Origin: an uncultured Opitutia bacterium
GTDB taxonomy: Bacteria > Verrucomicrobiota > Verrucomicrobiia > Opitutales > Opitutaceae
Direction: 5' to 3'
Assembly (NCBI GenBank): GCA_903902745.1
Contig: CAIUWA010000016.1
Location: forward strand, 144,024-208,023
DNA length: 64,000 nucleotides
The notes below the pieces were generated by a model, which was not told the origin of the DNA, searched no databases, and saw only the letters and a list, made by a program, of their open reading frames with translations. The position numbers and the translations under genes are program-made. Below are positions 27,457-36,071 of this stretch, one piece after another. How positions within the stretch are numbered: position 1 is the stretch's first letter; every line of letters starts with the position of its first letter.

Positions 27457-28044
27457 CTATCCCTTCGCGCCAATCTGGCCAGAGCGGGCATCGATGAGAC
27501 CGGAAGAGGAAGGAAGGAAGTTGAGGGCGAGAAAACCGAGGGCCGAGCGGGCGTCGGAATAGACGGAATCCAGCTCGTTCTGCAGGGGGGCGGCCGCCAC
27601 CAGCGTCGCGGCCGGCGGGACGACCGCATTGATCAACCGGGTGGAAAAGGATTCGCCCTGGACCATGACTTCCGGGGCGGGAGATTTCACCACTGCCATC
27701 GCGGGTTGTACCCGGGGCGGGTGTGGCACCAGAATCACGGCCAGCGCGACCGCCGCGGCGGTTGCCACACTCACGCCCGCAAACCAGCCGGCGCGGGAAT
27801 GGGAGCGGGCCGGGGCCGGAGCGGCGTCCCGGATGGCCTGCATGATGCCGCGCTCGAGCCCCGCGGGGGCCGGTGGCGCAAACCGGACGGCGTCGCGACG
27901 CAGCGCCGACTCCAAGCGGGTGGAGGCGAGGAAATACTGCCGGCAATCCGCACAACCTTCGGCGTGGCGGGAAGCCCGGCCGGGCGCAGACGACAGGCGG
28001 ACCAGACGGCAGTAAAAACGGGGGCGGACAGGCGTGGTGTTCAT
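27457..28044 (-). CDS. Membrane anti-sigma factor with zinc-finger-type (ZAS) N-terminus
   Basis: 195 residues from the ATG at 28044, chosen because it overlaps the sigma-factor stop by four bases (ATGA). The N-terminal region has RHAEGCADCRQYF, the His-x3-Cys-x2-Cys motif of zinc-binding anti-sigma domains that hold ECF sigma factors. A single membrane helix (about 92-112, AGWFAGVSVATAAAVALAVI) leads to a periplasmic tail of about 80 residues with no clear domain. It is expected to sequester the sigma factor encoded just upstream. Confidence 0.8.
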   Translation of the reverse strand: MNTTPVRPRFYCRLVRLSSAPGRASRHAEGCADCRQYFLASTRLESALRRDAVRFAPPAPAGLERGIMQAIRDAAPAPARSHSRAGWFAGVSVATAAAVALAVILVPHPPRVQPAMAVVKSPAPEVMVQGESFSTRLINAVVPPAATLVAAAPLQNELDSVYSDARSALGFLALNFLPSSSGLIDARSGQIGAKG

Positions 28045-28634
28045 AGCGGGATGTCTCCTTTCATCAATTGCTGGCGGGCACGGTAAACCAGGACTTTCAC
28101 GTGCGTTTGGGTAAGCCCGGCAATGCGGGCGGTTTCCTCCGTGGACAGTTCCTCGGCAAAACGGAGCCAAAGTACTTCGAATTCCCGCGGGGACAGGATC
28201 CTGCGCGCATGGGCCCAGAGGTTTTCCGTCCCGTCGCGGGATTCGGTCTGATGGGCGGGCGAAGGCGCCTCGCTGGCGGCATCCTCGGGCACGGATTCCC
28301 ATGATTTGGCGGCGCGGAAATGGTTCAGGGCGGACCGGCGCGCGATCGTGAAGAGCCAGTTGATCAGCGGCCGGCTGCAGTCGAAACGGTGCAGGTTCTG
28401 GTAGGCCTTGACGAACGTCTGCTGTGTCAGGTCCTCGGCGTCCTGGTGATGCCGGGTGAACTGGTGGAGAAAATTATAAACCCGGCGGCTGTGACGCCGG
28501 ACAATTTCCTCAAAGGCCCGCGGGTCCGCTCCCAGCGTGTCCCGGACCAGGGCGGCCTCGTCGGCGGGCGCCTCCGGCGTGAGCGGAAACTCCTCCGCCG
28601 GGGAGTGTGAGAACAGCGTCATCATGGGAGGCAT
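28041..28634 (-). CDS. ECF-type RNA polymerase sigma factor
   Basis: 197 residues. Sigma region 2 (about 34-100) contains FEEIVRRHSRRVYNFLHQ, the DAEDLTQQTFVKAYQNL motif and INWLFTIARRSALNHFR. Region 4 (about 138-190) contains LSPREFEVLWLRFAEELSTE and a helix-turn-helix (TEETARIAGLTQTHVKVLV). An acidic linker joins them. It lies 20 bases after the secreted-protein gene at 28655-30118 and is coupled to the anti-sigma gene. The shared promoter at 30154-30180 has the ECF-like signature also seen before the other sigma gene, so autoregulation is likely. The ATG at 28634 is used; ATGs at 28625 and 28622 are possible. Confidence 0.9.
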   Translation of the reverse strand: MPPMMTLFSHSPAEEFPLTPEAPADEAALVRDTLGADPRAFEEIVRRHSRRVYNFLHQFTRHHQDAEDLTQQTFVKAYQNLHRFDCSRPLINWLFTIARRSALNHFRAAKSWESVPEDAASEAPSPAHQTESRDGTENLWAHARRILSPREFEVLWLRFAEELSTEETARIAGLTQTHVKVLVYRARQQLMKGDIPL

Positions 28635-28654
28635 GGCACTAGCCGGCCGACCGG

Positions 28655-30118
28655 TTATTTCGCGCCAAGCGCCGGCACGGCATCAGGATTCCTGACGGTC
28701 ACGCTCATGGTGGTCTTGCCCGGCACCTGCTCGACGTAGCGCACATTGATGCGATAGTTGCCATCCTCGCCGGGAAAATCGAATTGGGCGCTGCCGATCG
28801 ACCCATTGAGGGAGATGAATTTGCCGCGCGAGGCATAGGGCGCGTCCTGGACCCGGTAGCGCTGGAGCCGCATGTTCTCGGCTTCGAAGTGGAGCGGGGA
28901 GCCGGCGCCAGATGCCGGGAGGATATCGACACAGTCAAAGATCGCGTTCCCGGTGAGGTCGCGCCGGGCGGTGAGCGTGATGGTCGCGCCGTTCACCAAG
29001 CTGACATTTTCAATGGTGTGATCCGCGAGGAGGGCCGCGCCCGGCTGCGCTCCCGCCGGCGCCTGGCCGAGGCTCCATTCCGCCACGACCTTGCCGGCCG
29101 CCACGGGCATGGGCGGGGGAACGTTCGGCGCCGGGGGTGCAATCTTTCCCAGCTGCTGGGCGGTGGATTGGACCATCTGGACCACGCGGTCGCTGGAATA
29201 AGCCAGTTGCACGCTAACCGTGCGGCCCTGCTTCTCGACCGTGGCCGATTGCAGGAACTCCGCCAGCTGCTTGTCGGTACTTTCGGCCAGGGACATCATG
29301 GCGACCATGCCCTGGATGATCTTCAGCAGCTTGTCCGCCGACTCATCCGAGCTTCCGACCAGTTGCATGTGCGTGACCGTCCGGGGTTCCTCCTCCCCCA
29401 CCGCGAACATGCCGGAGCTCATCAGTTGCAGGATGCGCGTCTGGGGTCCGTCGGCGGTGAAGAGATTGTTCGGCGGCACCACGCTGGCCGCGACAAGAAA
29501 GGAGTGGCCGGATTTTGCCAGCAGCGCGCCCAGCGGAGTGGCCGGCGCCTTGGCCAGAGAGGGAGCAGCTCCCCGGACCACATCGTGGGCCTTGAGCAGG
29601 CGGGCCTTCGATTTGCTAATGATGATGACCGGCTCCGGCGGGAAAGCGACGATCAGCTCGCCCCCCAGTTCATACGCCGCAAAGGGCAGATCCTTCAATT
29701 CCTTCACCTTGTCCGGGGCGACCAGGGTTCCCTGCAGGGCCAGCGCCTCGGCGATCTTCCGCAAATCCGGCGTGCCCTGGAAGACCAGGGCGCCATCCAT
29801 CTGTTTCGGGTCCGGGGAAAAATTCGAGCCGTAGGCCGTGACCGAGCCAACCATCTCGGAGAATTTCTGGTAGTTGATCCGGATGTTGCCGACCACGAGG
29901 TCGGCCGCCTGGGGGTTGCGGGCGGTCTCGATCGCCATCTGTTTTTGCGCCATGTCCATCAGCCCTTTGCCGAGGGTGCTGTTGCGCAAATCATTCAGGT
30001 CGATGGCCACGACCCATTGCGCATCGGCCGCGATGTTGGAGGGATTGATGTCGGCGTGAACCGGGCAGAGCATCAGCAGGGGAAGGGGCAACAGGGCGAG
30101 GCGGGAGAGATTATTCAT
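28655..30118 (-). CDS. Secreted protein of unknown function with C-terminal CBM-like domain, first gene of the ECF operon
   Basis: 487 residues with a signal peptide (1-22, ending PVHA). The N-terminal 330 residues show two related alpha/beta halves (WVVAIDLNDLRNSTLGKGL, and QMDGALVFQGTPDLRKIAEA), reminiscent of DUF3352-type envelope proteins. A Pro-rich linker (about 330-345) leads to a beta-domain (about 350-487) with FEAENMRLQRYRV and GNYRINVRYVEQ, the pattern of CBM6/35-type carbohydrate-binding modules. It is transcribed first, ahead of sigma and anti-sigma, so the sensed envelope state may involve this protein. The function is inferred only from context. Confidence 0.6.
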   Translation of the reverse strand: MNNLSRLALLPLPLLMLCPVHADINPSNIAADAQWVVAIDLNDLRNSTLGKGLMDMAQKQMAIETARNPQAADLVVGNIRINYQKFSEMVGSVTAYGSNFSPDPKQMDGALVFQGTPDLRKIAEALALQGTLVAPDKVKELKDLPFAAYELGGELIVAFPPEPVIIISKSKARLLKAHDVVRGAAPSLAKAPATPLGALLAKSGHSFLVAASVVPPNNLFTADGPQTRILQLMSSGMFAVGEEEPRTVTHMQLVGSSDESADKLLKIIQGMVAMMSLAESTDKQLAEFLQSATVEKQGRTVSVQLAYSSDRVVQMVQSTAQQLGKIAPPAPNVPPPMPVAAGKVVAEWSLGQAPAGAQPGAALLADHTIENVSLVNGATITLTARRDLTGNAIFDCVDILPASGAGSPLHFEAENMRLQRYRVQDAPYASRGKFISLNGSIGSAQFDFPGEDGNYRINVRYVEQVPGKTTMSVTVRNPDAVPALGAK

Positions 30119-30153
30119 GGGAGGAAGGAAGTGAGTGAGGTTATATCCTGTTA

Positions 30154-30180
30154 TAACCGGGAAACCTTCCCGGGGTTACA
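30154..30180 (-). promoter_or_regulatory. Putative ECF promoter of the sigma/anti-sigma operon
   Basis: On the minus strand TGTAAC (30175-30180), 15 bases, then CGGTTA (30154-30159). It lies about 35 bases before the ATG at 30118. The same element with identical spacing occurs at 33918-33944, 38153-38179 and 50335-50361. Confidence 0.65.
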
Positions 30181-30206
30181 AATAGATGCCCAAAAGCGCC
30201 GGCCGC

Positions 30207-31001
30207 TCAGGCTTCGGCGGGGCGGGCGCCGGCGAGTTCCTGCAGGGAGAAAACCACCGCCGCCGCAGCCAGCATGACGGCGGCATAGGCCAGCAGGATC
30301 GCCGTCGTGGCCAGGGGCCCATCAGCCACCAACCCGGCGCGGGCGTGCGGCAGCAGCGGCTCCAGCATCGCCTTCACGTGGTGCGTCATGGCCAGGCGGT
30401 TGAGCTGGATCGGGATGTTCCCGACGCCGGCCTCAATGATGGCGCCGTAGAACAAACCGATGACGAGAAACTTGGAGGTGATCACGCCGCAAAGAAACCC
30501 GAGGGCGGCAAAGGCCGTGACCGTGATGACCTGGCCCAGCAGCAACCATGGCAGGACTGGGAAAAAATCCGGGATGTGGCGAAACCCGCCGACGCCGACC
30601 ATCACCGCCAGACCCAGCAGACAAAGGAGCTGGAGACAGACGAGGTGGGACAAAAATTTGAAGACCAGGTAGACCGGCCGCCGCACGGGCCGGGTGAGGA
30701 CGTAATCCACCGTTCCGGATTTCAAGTCATCGCGGATGGCGCCGCCGCTGGAAAGAAAAGCCATGATCGGCAGGAGGAAGGTCAGGTAGAATCCAGCCGC
30801 CCAATTGAAATATTGACGGGAGTTGCCGTCGCGGATGACCGCCGAAGCCAGCACGGCAAGGCCGGCGAGCAAGGCCAGCACCGGCAGCCACTGCGCCGGG
30901 GCGAGCAGCCGGCGGGCCGTGAGCCGCCAGACGCCACCGAGGGCATGCCCGGCGTTCGGCGCCACGCGCGGCGCCGGTGGAACGGAGGGGGTCGGGCTCA
31001 T
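30207..31001 (-). CDS. ABC-2 type transporter membrane protein
   Basis: 264 residues with about six hydrophobic helices and a short Pro-rich N-terminus. The phrase GAIRDDLKSGTVDYVLTRPVRRPVYLVFKF, between the second and third helices, matches the cytoplasmic loop of ABC-2 permeases (family DLxxGTxxxLLxxPVxR). It is the last gene of a four-gene minus-strand operon and its start overlaps the stop of the ATPase gene by four bases. It probably pairs with that ATPase in an exporter or in envelope maintenance. The substrate is unknown. Confidence 0.8.
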   Translation of the reverse strand: MSPTPSVPPAPRVAPNAGHALGGVWRLTARRLLAPAQWLPVLALLAGLAVLASAVIRDGNSRQYFNWAAGFYLTFLLPIMAFLSSGGAIRDDLKSGTVDYVLTRPVRRPVYLVFKFLSHLVCLQLLCLLGLAVMVGVGGFRHIPDFFPVLPWLLLGQVITVTAFAALGFLCGVITSKFLVIGLFYGAIIEAGVGNIPIQLNRLAMTHHVKAMLEPLLPHARAGLVADGPLATTAILLAYAAVMLAAAAVVFSLQELAGARPAEA

Positions 31002-31927
31002 AGGAGGGGCGGCGGGGCGATCGCCTTTTCGAGGAACGACGTGGTGCTGCGCACTTCAAAGATCCGGACTCCGCTTTCGAGCAGGTGCTGGTGGAAGCTG
31101 CCGTAGAACAGCTCGGCGTCGCGCCACTGCGCGTGCAGCAGGCCCGACTCGGCCACGATCTCGCAGCCCCGCAGGAGATGCCGGTCGAAAAAATACCGCG
31201 CGAGCTGCTCCGGCGATTCGCAGCGAAACGTGGTGGATTCCGGCCAGCGACGGCGGGCCTCCGGCGAGGCCGCATCCTGGTTCGAGCGGGGAATCCGGCC
31301 CCAACGAAGCAGGAGGAACTCGCCACACAACGCCTCGAGGTCGTGGAGGATGTGGCTGGAAATGATGACGCTCGTGCCGTCGCGGGCGAGCTGGCGCAAC
31401 ACGTTGCCCATGTCCTCGCGCCCCATCGGGTCGAGCCCGTTCATCGGCTCGTCCAGGATCACCAGCGCGGGGGCGTGCAGCAGGCATTGGGCGAGCTTCA
31501 CCCGTTGCTTCATGCCCTTGGAAAGTGCGGTCACCGGTTTTTTCCAGTGCTCGGGCAGCAGCTTCACGCGATCCAGCGCCTCGCGGCTATGCGTGTGGGC
31601 CTCTGCGGCGGAGAACCCTGAGATCATTCCCAGCCCGATGAGCCAGTCGAGCGGCCGCAGTCCCTCCGGGACGGCCTCGCTCTCGGGACAATAGGCGATC
31701 CGGCCCTGGATGGACGGGTTGTTCCAGGGTGATTCTCCGAAAACCCGGAGCGTGCCGGAGCTCGGCTGGATTTGTCCCGTGAGCAGCCGGAACAGCGTGG
31801 TTTTGCCCGCGCCATTGGGGCCGACTACGCCGGTGATGCCGGGATTCACGGTAAACGTGACGTCGTTCAACCCGAGAATCATCCCGTAGAAACGGCTCAA
31901 GCAGTCGGCCTGGACGATGGCGCTCAT
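30998..31927 (-). CDS. ABC transporter ATP-binding protein
   Basis: 309 residues. The ATPase core has Walker A GPNGAGKTT, a Q-loop region around RIAYCPE, the signature ALSKGMKQRVKLAQ, Walker B LVILDEPMNGLDPMG and the switch His in VIISSH. The last 100 residues form an extra C-terminal domain (about 210-309), typical of ABC-2 exporters. It overlaps its upstream permease and downstream permease by four bases each, so the whole set is translationally coupled. All catalytic residues are present. Confidence 0.9.
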   Translation of the reverse strand: MSAIVQADCLSRFYGMILGLNDVTFTVNPGITGVVGPNGAGKTTLFRLLTGQIQPSSGTLRVFGESPWNNPSIQGRIAYCPESEAVPEGLRPLDWLIGLGMISGFSAAEAHTHSREALDRVKLLPEHWKKPVTALSKGMKQRVKLAQCLLHAPALVILDEPMNGLDPMGREDMGNVLRQLARDGTSVIISSHILHDLEALCGEFLLLRWGRIPRSNQDAASPEARRRWPESTTFRCESPEQLARYFFDRHLLRGCEIVAESGLLHAQWRDAELFYGSFHQHLLESGVRIFEVRSTTSFLEKAIAPPPLL

Positions 31928-32910
31928 TCGGGTCGGAGCTTGCGCAGGAAGACCGCGGAGGAGAGCACGGTGAGGACCGCGAGCCCGGCCAGGGCACCGT
32001 TGGCATCGGTGGCCTCGGCGCTTTTCTCCGATTTTTCCATGTTCTTGGTGAACTGCTGGCTCAGGACCGGCAGGTCCTTGGCGGCGCTCAGCGCCTCGTC
32101 CAGGCGGAAAACCGTTTTTCTCACCTCGCCCAGGTCGTGACTGAAGCTCACCCGGGTCAGCGAGAGAGGAGCCTCGGGAATTTTAGCCACACTTCCCGCC
32201 ACAAGCCACAGGGCGACCGAGATGGCGACGGTGACCCGGGCTGAGCGGGCGAGAGCGGATACCCCCAGCGCGATGGCCGCGATGGCCACCAAGGCAATGC
32301 CGTTGAACAGTAGGGCCCGCAGAAAAGGCGCGAAGGCATACACGATGAAATCGCGATCCGGCGCGAGCAGCATGCTCACCAACCACCCAAACACCAGCGG
32401 TCCGGTCCATGTCATCATCAGGACCCCCGCGATCATGCCGAGCTTGCCCAGCAGGTAGTCGGTGGACGTAAGCGGCCGCGAAAGATAGATCGTCAGCGCA
32501 TTGCTCGCCCGGTCGCGCGCAATCAACTGCGGCACCATGATGGTGAGGGCGATCAGGCTGACCCCGAGCCCCACGAAGGAGTGGAGCCAGAAAATCAGGG
32601 TGAAGAGGCCGCCGATACAGATATCCGGATAGAGCGTGACGAATCCGCCGAAGGCCGTGACGACCGCCTCGGCGCGCGGCCCGAAGTTAGCGGAGTAGCT
32701 TTCCAGCCAGCCACCGCTGGCGACCGCTTGGGTGAACAGGAAGCCCGCGGCCGCGATCAGCAGCCCTGCGGCCCACGCTCCGATCAGCAGGGCCGGGAAA
32801 AAACGGACGCGCAGCAGCTGGCGCAGCCCGGTAAAGATGATGGTCCGGCGCCGGTAGCCCAGCCCTTTGGGCGTCTCGCGCCAGCGGGTCAGATCAAGGC
32901 TTGCTTCCAT
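31924..32910 (-). CDS. ABC-2 type transporter membrane protein (larger subunit)
   Basis: 328 residues. About six hydrophobic helices are separated by a cytoplasmic loop, LIARDRASNALTIYLSRPLTSTDYLLGKLG, the ABC-2 permease pattern. A periplasmic stretch lies between helices near the N-terminus. A C-terminal soluble segment (about 255-300) precedes the last helix. It overlaps the upstream ATPase gene by 17 bases and the next ATPase gene by four. It most likely partners the frameshifted ATPase encoded before it. Confidence 0.8.
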   Translation of the reverse strand: MEASLDLTRWRETPKGLGYRRRTIIFTGLRQLLRVRFFPALLIGAWAAGLLIAAAGFLFTQAVASGGWLESYSANFGPRAEAVVTAFGGFVTLYPDICIGGLFTLIFWLHSFVGLGVSLIALTIMVPQLIARDRASNALTIYLSRPLTSTDYLLGKLGMIAGVLMMTWTGPLVFGWLVSMLLAPDRDFIVYAFAPFLRALLFNGIALVAIAAIALGVSALARSARVTVAISVALWLVAGSVAKIPEAPLSLTRVSFSHDLGEVRKTVFRLDEALSAAKDLPVLSQQFTKNMEKSEKSAEATDANGALAGLAVLTVLSSAVFLRKLRPE

Positions 32911-33876
32911 GGTCGGTCGCGAGGGCCTGGACGAACAGCTCGTGCAGGGCGTTGGGGTTGGAGACGACTTCGGCGGGTGGCAGCTGGTGGGTGCGCATCA
33001 GCTCGAGCACCCATTCGATCGAGTCGGAGGCGGACTCCACGCGGAGCCGCCCGTTGGAGCGCCGCTCGACCTTCAGGCCGGCCTCCACCAACACGGCTTG
33101 AAAGCGCTCGGTCTCGGCGGCCGGCGCCAGCTCGACGATCCGGCGGTGGCGGTTTTTCAGCGCCTCGATGCTGTCGTGCTCCAGCAGGCGGCCGTGGGCG
33201 ATGATGATCACCCGGTCGCAAATCCGCTCGATGTCCTGCAACAGGTGCGAGGAGATCACCACGCTGATGCCGAGGTCATGCCAGAGCGAGCCAATGAGCC
33301 GCAGGATGTGCTCCCGGCCGGAGGGATCGAGCCCGTTGGTCGGCTCATCCAGGAAAATCACCTCGGGATCATGCACCAGCGCCTGCGCCAGCTTCACCCG
33401 CTGCCGCATGCCGGTCGAATAGGTGTCCACCGAGCGGTAGCGCTCCTGGCCCATGCCCACGAGATCCAGAATTTCATGGGCGCGCTGCCGGGCCTGGCGG
33501 AACGACATGCCCGAAAGCTGGCCACAGTAGGCGACGTATTCGCAGCCGGCCATGCCGGGGATGTGGCAGTCCAGCTCGGGACTGTACCCGACTTTTTGCG
33601 GGAGGCGCGATGCCGCGCGCGGATGTCGCGCCCGAGCACCCGGGCCGTGCCGGAGGTCGGCGACGTGAGATTCAGCAGGCACTTGATGAACGTGCTCTTG
33701 CCCGCGCCGTTCGGCCCGAGCAGCCCGATGGTGCCCGCCGGCACACGGACATTGACGTCTATCAGCGCCTTTTGTGTCCCGTAGGTTTTGCCCAGACCCT
33801 CCGTCTCGATGATGAAATTGCCGTCGCCGTTCCCGGGCAGGACGGGCGGCAGAAGGGCGGGGTCGGTCGGGTTCAA
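32894..33876 (-). CDS. ABC transporter ATP-binding protein, split by an apparent frameshift
   Basis: Two frames together give one normal ATPase. From the ATG at 33876 the first frame encodes GLGKTYGTQKALIDVNV, Walker A GPNGAGKST and then RDIRARHRASRKK. The family continuation (VGYSPELDC, signature TYSTGMRQRVKLAQ, Walker B VIFLDEPTNGLDPSG, switch VVISSH) is in another frame that starts right after an A5 run on the minus strand (plus-strand T5, 33593-33597). One more A would join the two as RKKVGYSPE. It is either a sequencing/assembly error, a real null mutation, or a -1 slip at AAAAAG. The first gene of the operon; the ECF-like promoter is about 40 bases upstream. Confidence 0.8.
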
Positions 33877-33917
33877 GGGGATGGACGCGGGCGGGCCTGA
33901 GCTGGGTTCTCATGCAC

Positions 33918-33944
33918 TACACGCTTGGCCGCGTCGAGGTTACA
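33918..33944 (-). promoter_or_regulatory. Putative ECF promoter of the ABC exporter operon
   Basis: TGTAAC (33939-33944), a 15-base spacer and CGTGTA (33918-33923) on the minus strand, about 42 bases before the ATG at 33876. The two hexamers are identical to those in front of the ECF sigma gene at 37436-38140. Confidence 0.7.
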
Positions 33945-33949
33945 AAAAC

Positions 33950-34035
33950 ATCCGACCTGCCGCGGATTTCACGGATCGACGCGGATGAGATGATCGAAGT
34001 CATACCGGATCTACGCCCATCCGTGTAATCCGCTG
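33950..34035. repeat. CGCGGAT-type palindromic repeat, copy 1
   Basis: CCGCGGATTTCACGGATC and ACGCGGATGAGATGATC on the left face CCATCCGTGTAATCCGC on the right. Related copies are at 34124-34203 and 34770-34818. Confidence 0.65.
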
Positions 34036-34123
34036 GAGAAAATCCCGATCCTATTCCCCGAACTTCGGGATATAATTCCCGAGGCTTGGCCAGATCGGTC
34101 AAATCAGCCCCCCCCGGCCTTTT

Positions 34124-34203
34124 GCCGCGGATTGCGCGGATTAACCCGGATCGGATATGAGGAAACTTTCCTTATCCGCGGCCATCCGTGTCATCCGCCG
34201 GAA
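34124..34203. repeat. CGCGGAT-type palindromic repeat, copy 2
   Basis: GCCGCGGATTGCGCGGATT and ACCCGGATCGGATATGAGG face CGCGGCCATCCGTGTC and ATCCGCCGG. The core layout matches copy 1. It lies directly beyond the stop of the ferritin-like gene. Confidence 0.65.
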
Positions 34204-34214
34204 AAAACCGGCTC

Positions 34215-34670
34215 CTATTCGGTGAACTTCGGATTATCGATCCCCAGGGCATTCGCCAGGTCCGTCAGATGCTCTTGTTCCTGGACGATGATCTCGCGGA
34301 GAACTTCACTGAGTGCGAATTCCCCCATGGCCTCGGCCTGGCGGATCCGCTGGCGGTAGGCGATGATCGTCACCCGCTCGTTCTCCAGGTCGAAGCGCAG
34401 CATGTCCTCCGCCTTCGCCGACATCTTCACCGGGCGCGGCATCGTCACCGGCGTGCCGTTGAAATAATCGATCTGCTTCGCGATCTGCATCGCGTGGCTC
34501 AGCTCCTCGGTGGCGTGGCGCGCCAGCTCACCGGCGATGTGCTGGAATTTCGCGCCCTTCATCGTCTGGCTGTAAACAATGTAGCCGATGACGGCCTGGT
34601 ATTCCCGGGCCAGATCCTGATTCAGGAGCTTGATCATGTGCTTGCGGGAAATGACGGCGGATTTTTTCAT
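34215..34670 (-). CDS. Ferritin-like (bacterioferritin-type) four-helix protein
   Basis: About 151 residues from the ATG at 34670; an in-frame ATG at 34691 would add seven. It has the helices and Glu/His pattern of ferritin-like di-iron proteins: LAREYQAVIGYIVYSQ (first Glu), HATEELSHAMQIAKQ (ExxH) and VQEQEHLTDLANALG (Glu and ExxH-like). Such proteins oxidise and store iron or protect from peroxide. No heme-ligand Met is clear. It is a single-gene unit flanked by CGCGGAT palindromes. Confidence 0.75.
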   Translation of the reverse strand: MKKSAVISRKHMIKLLNQDLAREYQAVIGYIVYSQTMKGAKFQHIAGELARHATEELSHAMQIAKQIDYFNGTPVTMPRPVKMSAKAEDMLRFDLENERVTIIAYRQRIRQAEAMGEFALSEVLREIIVQEQEHLTDLANALGIDNPKFTE

Positions 34671-34769
34671 AAGTAGCCCGACTGACCGCATCTCGAGCCA
34701 AGGGTTCGGCCTTCGGAGCCAAACTTCGGATTTTTCCCGCGGAAAACGCGGGTGGTTGCAGATCAGAAA

Positions 34770-34818
34770 TCGTTCAGATCATCCGATCCGCGTTCATCCG
34801 CGGCATCCGCGGAAAACT
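34770..34818. repeat. CGCGGAT-type palindromic repeat, copy 3 (partial)
   Basis: GATCATCCGATCCGCG, TTCATCCGCGG and CATCCGCGG form the same words as the two copies upstream, here lacking a clear left arm. It lies in the 262-base gap before the oxidoreductase gene. Confidence 0.5.
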
Positions 34819-34932
34819 CCCCCCTGCCGGCTGCTGCGGCTGGTAAGGTCCGTAAACCGAGGCGTGACTTTTCCGGCGGTATCGCCGTGCTGGGATTTTG
34901 ATTCTGCACTGAGCTTTTCCTCCCTTCTTCCT

Positions 34933-35988
34933 GTGACCGCCTCTTCCTCATCTGCGCCGATCGGCTTTGGCATCTTCGGCTTGGGCATGATCGCCGGGTA
35001 TCACGCCGATGCCATTGCCGGCGTAACCGGCGCCCGGCTCGTGGGTGTCGCCACGCGGAACGCCGAGAAGGGCCGGGCCTTTGCCCAAAAACACAACGTA
35101 CCCTTTGCGGGCACGAGCATGGAGGAACTCGTGGCCCTTCCTGGGATTGATGTCGTGTGCATCACCACGTCCAGCGGCGCGCATCTCGAGCCGGCGCTGA
35201 CGGCCATCCGGGCCGGCAAACATCTCGTCGTGGAGAAGCCGATCGAGATCACGATGGAGCGCACCGATGAGATTCTGCGCGCCGCGGACGCCGCCGGCGT
35301 CGTGGTGGCTCCGATTTTCCAAAGCCGTTTCGGCGCCGGCGCCCTCACGGTCAAGGCGGCGATTGACGCCGGCCGCTTTGGGCGTCTCGTGCTCGCGAGC
35401 GCCTACGTGAAGTGGCACCGTTCCGCGCAATATTACACCGGCACTCGCGGCACGATGCAGAGCGACGGTGGCGGCGCCCTCATGGTCCAGGCCATTCACG
35501 CCCTCGACCTGCTGCAGTGGTTCGCCGGGATGCCGGCGGAAGTCTATTGCCAGACCACGCGCCGCATTTATGACGGCATCGAGGTGGAAGACACCGCCAG
35601 TGCGACCGTGAGATTTCCGGTCGGAGCGCTCGGCACGATCGAGGCCAGCACCGCGCTTTGGCCCGGCTGGCAGCGGCGGTTGGAGATCTGCGGTGAACAT
35701 GGCTCCGTGTCCCTCGAGGACGACCATATTGCGCGCTGGGATTTTCGCGAAGCCCGGCCGGAAGACCAGGCGATCCGCAACGCGAAGGACGCGGCGGCGC
35801 TGGGCTCCGGGGCCAGCAAGCCCGATGCGATCAACTTTGTCGGCCACCAGCGGCAGCTTCAGGATCTCGTCGACGCACTGCGCACCGGCCGCGCGCCGGC
35901 GCTCAACGGCCACGAGGGCCGCAAGGCCGTGGCCCTTGTGTGCGCGCTGTATGCCTCGGCCGCCGCCGGCGCGCCCGTCAAACTCTGA
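34933..35988 (+). CDS. Gfo/Idh/MocA-family NAD(P)-dependent oxidoreductase
   Basis: 351 residues from a GTG at 34933; the open frame begins at 34630, but the family starts here. The Rossmann domain (about 10-125) opens GFGIFGLGMIAGYHADAI and carries VVEKPIEITME, the EKP motif whose Lys assists catalysis. The C-terminal domain (about 135-350) has SDGGGALMVQAIHALDLLQW, with the conserved His of GxxxxxxxHxxD. Members oxidise or reduce sugars, inositols or their acids. It is followed 83 bases later by an MFS porter on the same strand, so uptake and first oxidation of one substrate is a likely pairing. Confidence 0.88.
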   Translation: MTASSSSAPIGFGIFGLGMIAGYHADAIAGVTGARLVGVATRNAEKGRAFAQKHNVPFAGTSMEELVALPGIDVVCITTSSGAHLEPALTAIRAGKHLVVEKPIEITMERTDEILRAADAAGVVVAPIFQSRFGAGALTVKAAIDAGRFGRLVLASAYVKWHRSAQYYTGTRGTMQSDGGGALMVQAIHALDLLQWFAGMPAEVYCQTTRRIYDGIEVEDTASATVRFPVGALGTIEASTALWPGWQRRLEICGEHGSVSLEDDHIARWDFREARPEDQAIRNAKDAAALGSGASKPDAINFVGHQRQLQDLVDALRTGRAPALNGHEGRKAVALVCALYASAAAGAPVKL

Positions 35989-36071
35989 ACTTCCTTCAGC
36001 TCTCCGTCCCTGCTTCCTTTTGCTCCACTCGCCTTGGGAGCTGACCTCCCGCCGGCGCTCTTCCCCACCCC

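Larger units (their letters stand above)
33877..34214. other. 338-base intergenic region between two minus-strand units
   Basis: It holds the ECF-like promoter (33918-33944) and two copies of the CGCGGAT palindromic repeat (33950-34035 and 34124-34203). I see no gene in it. Confidence 0.7.
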
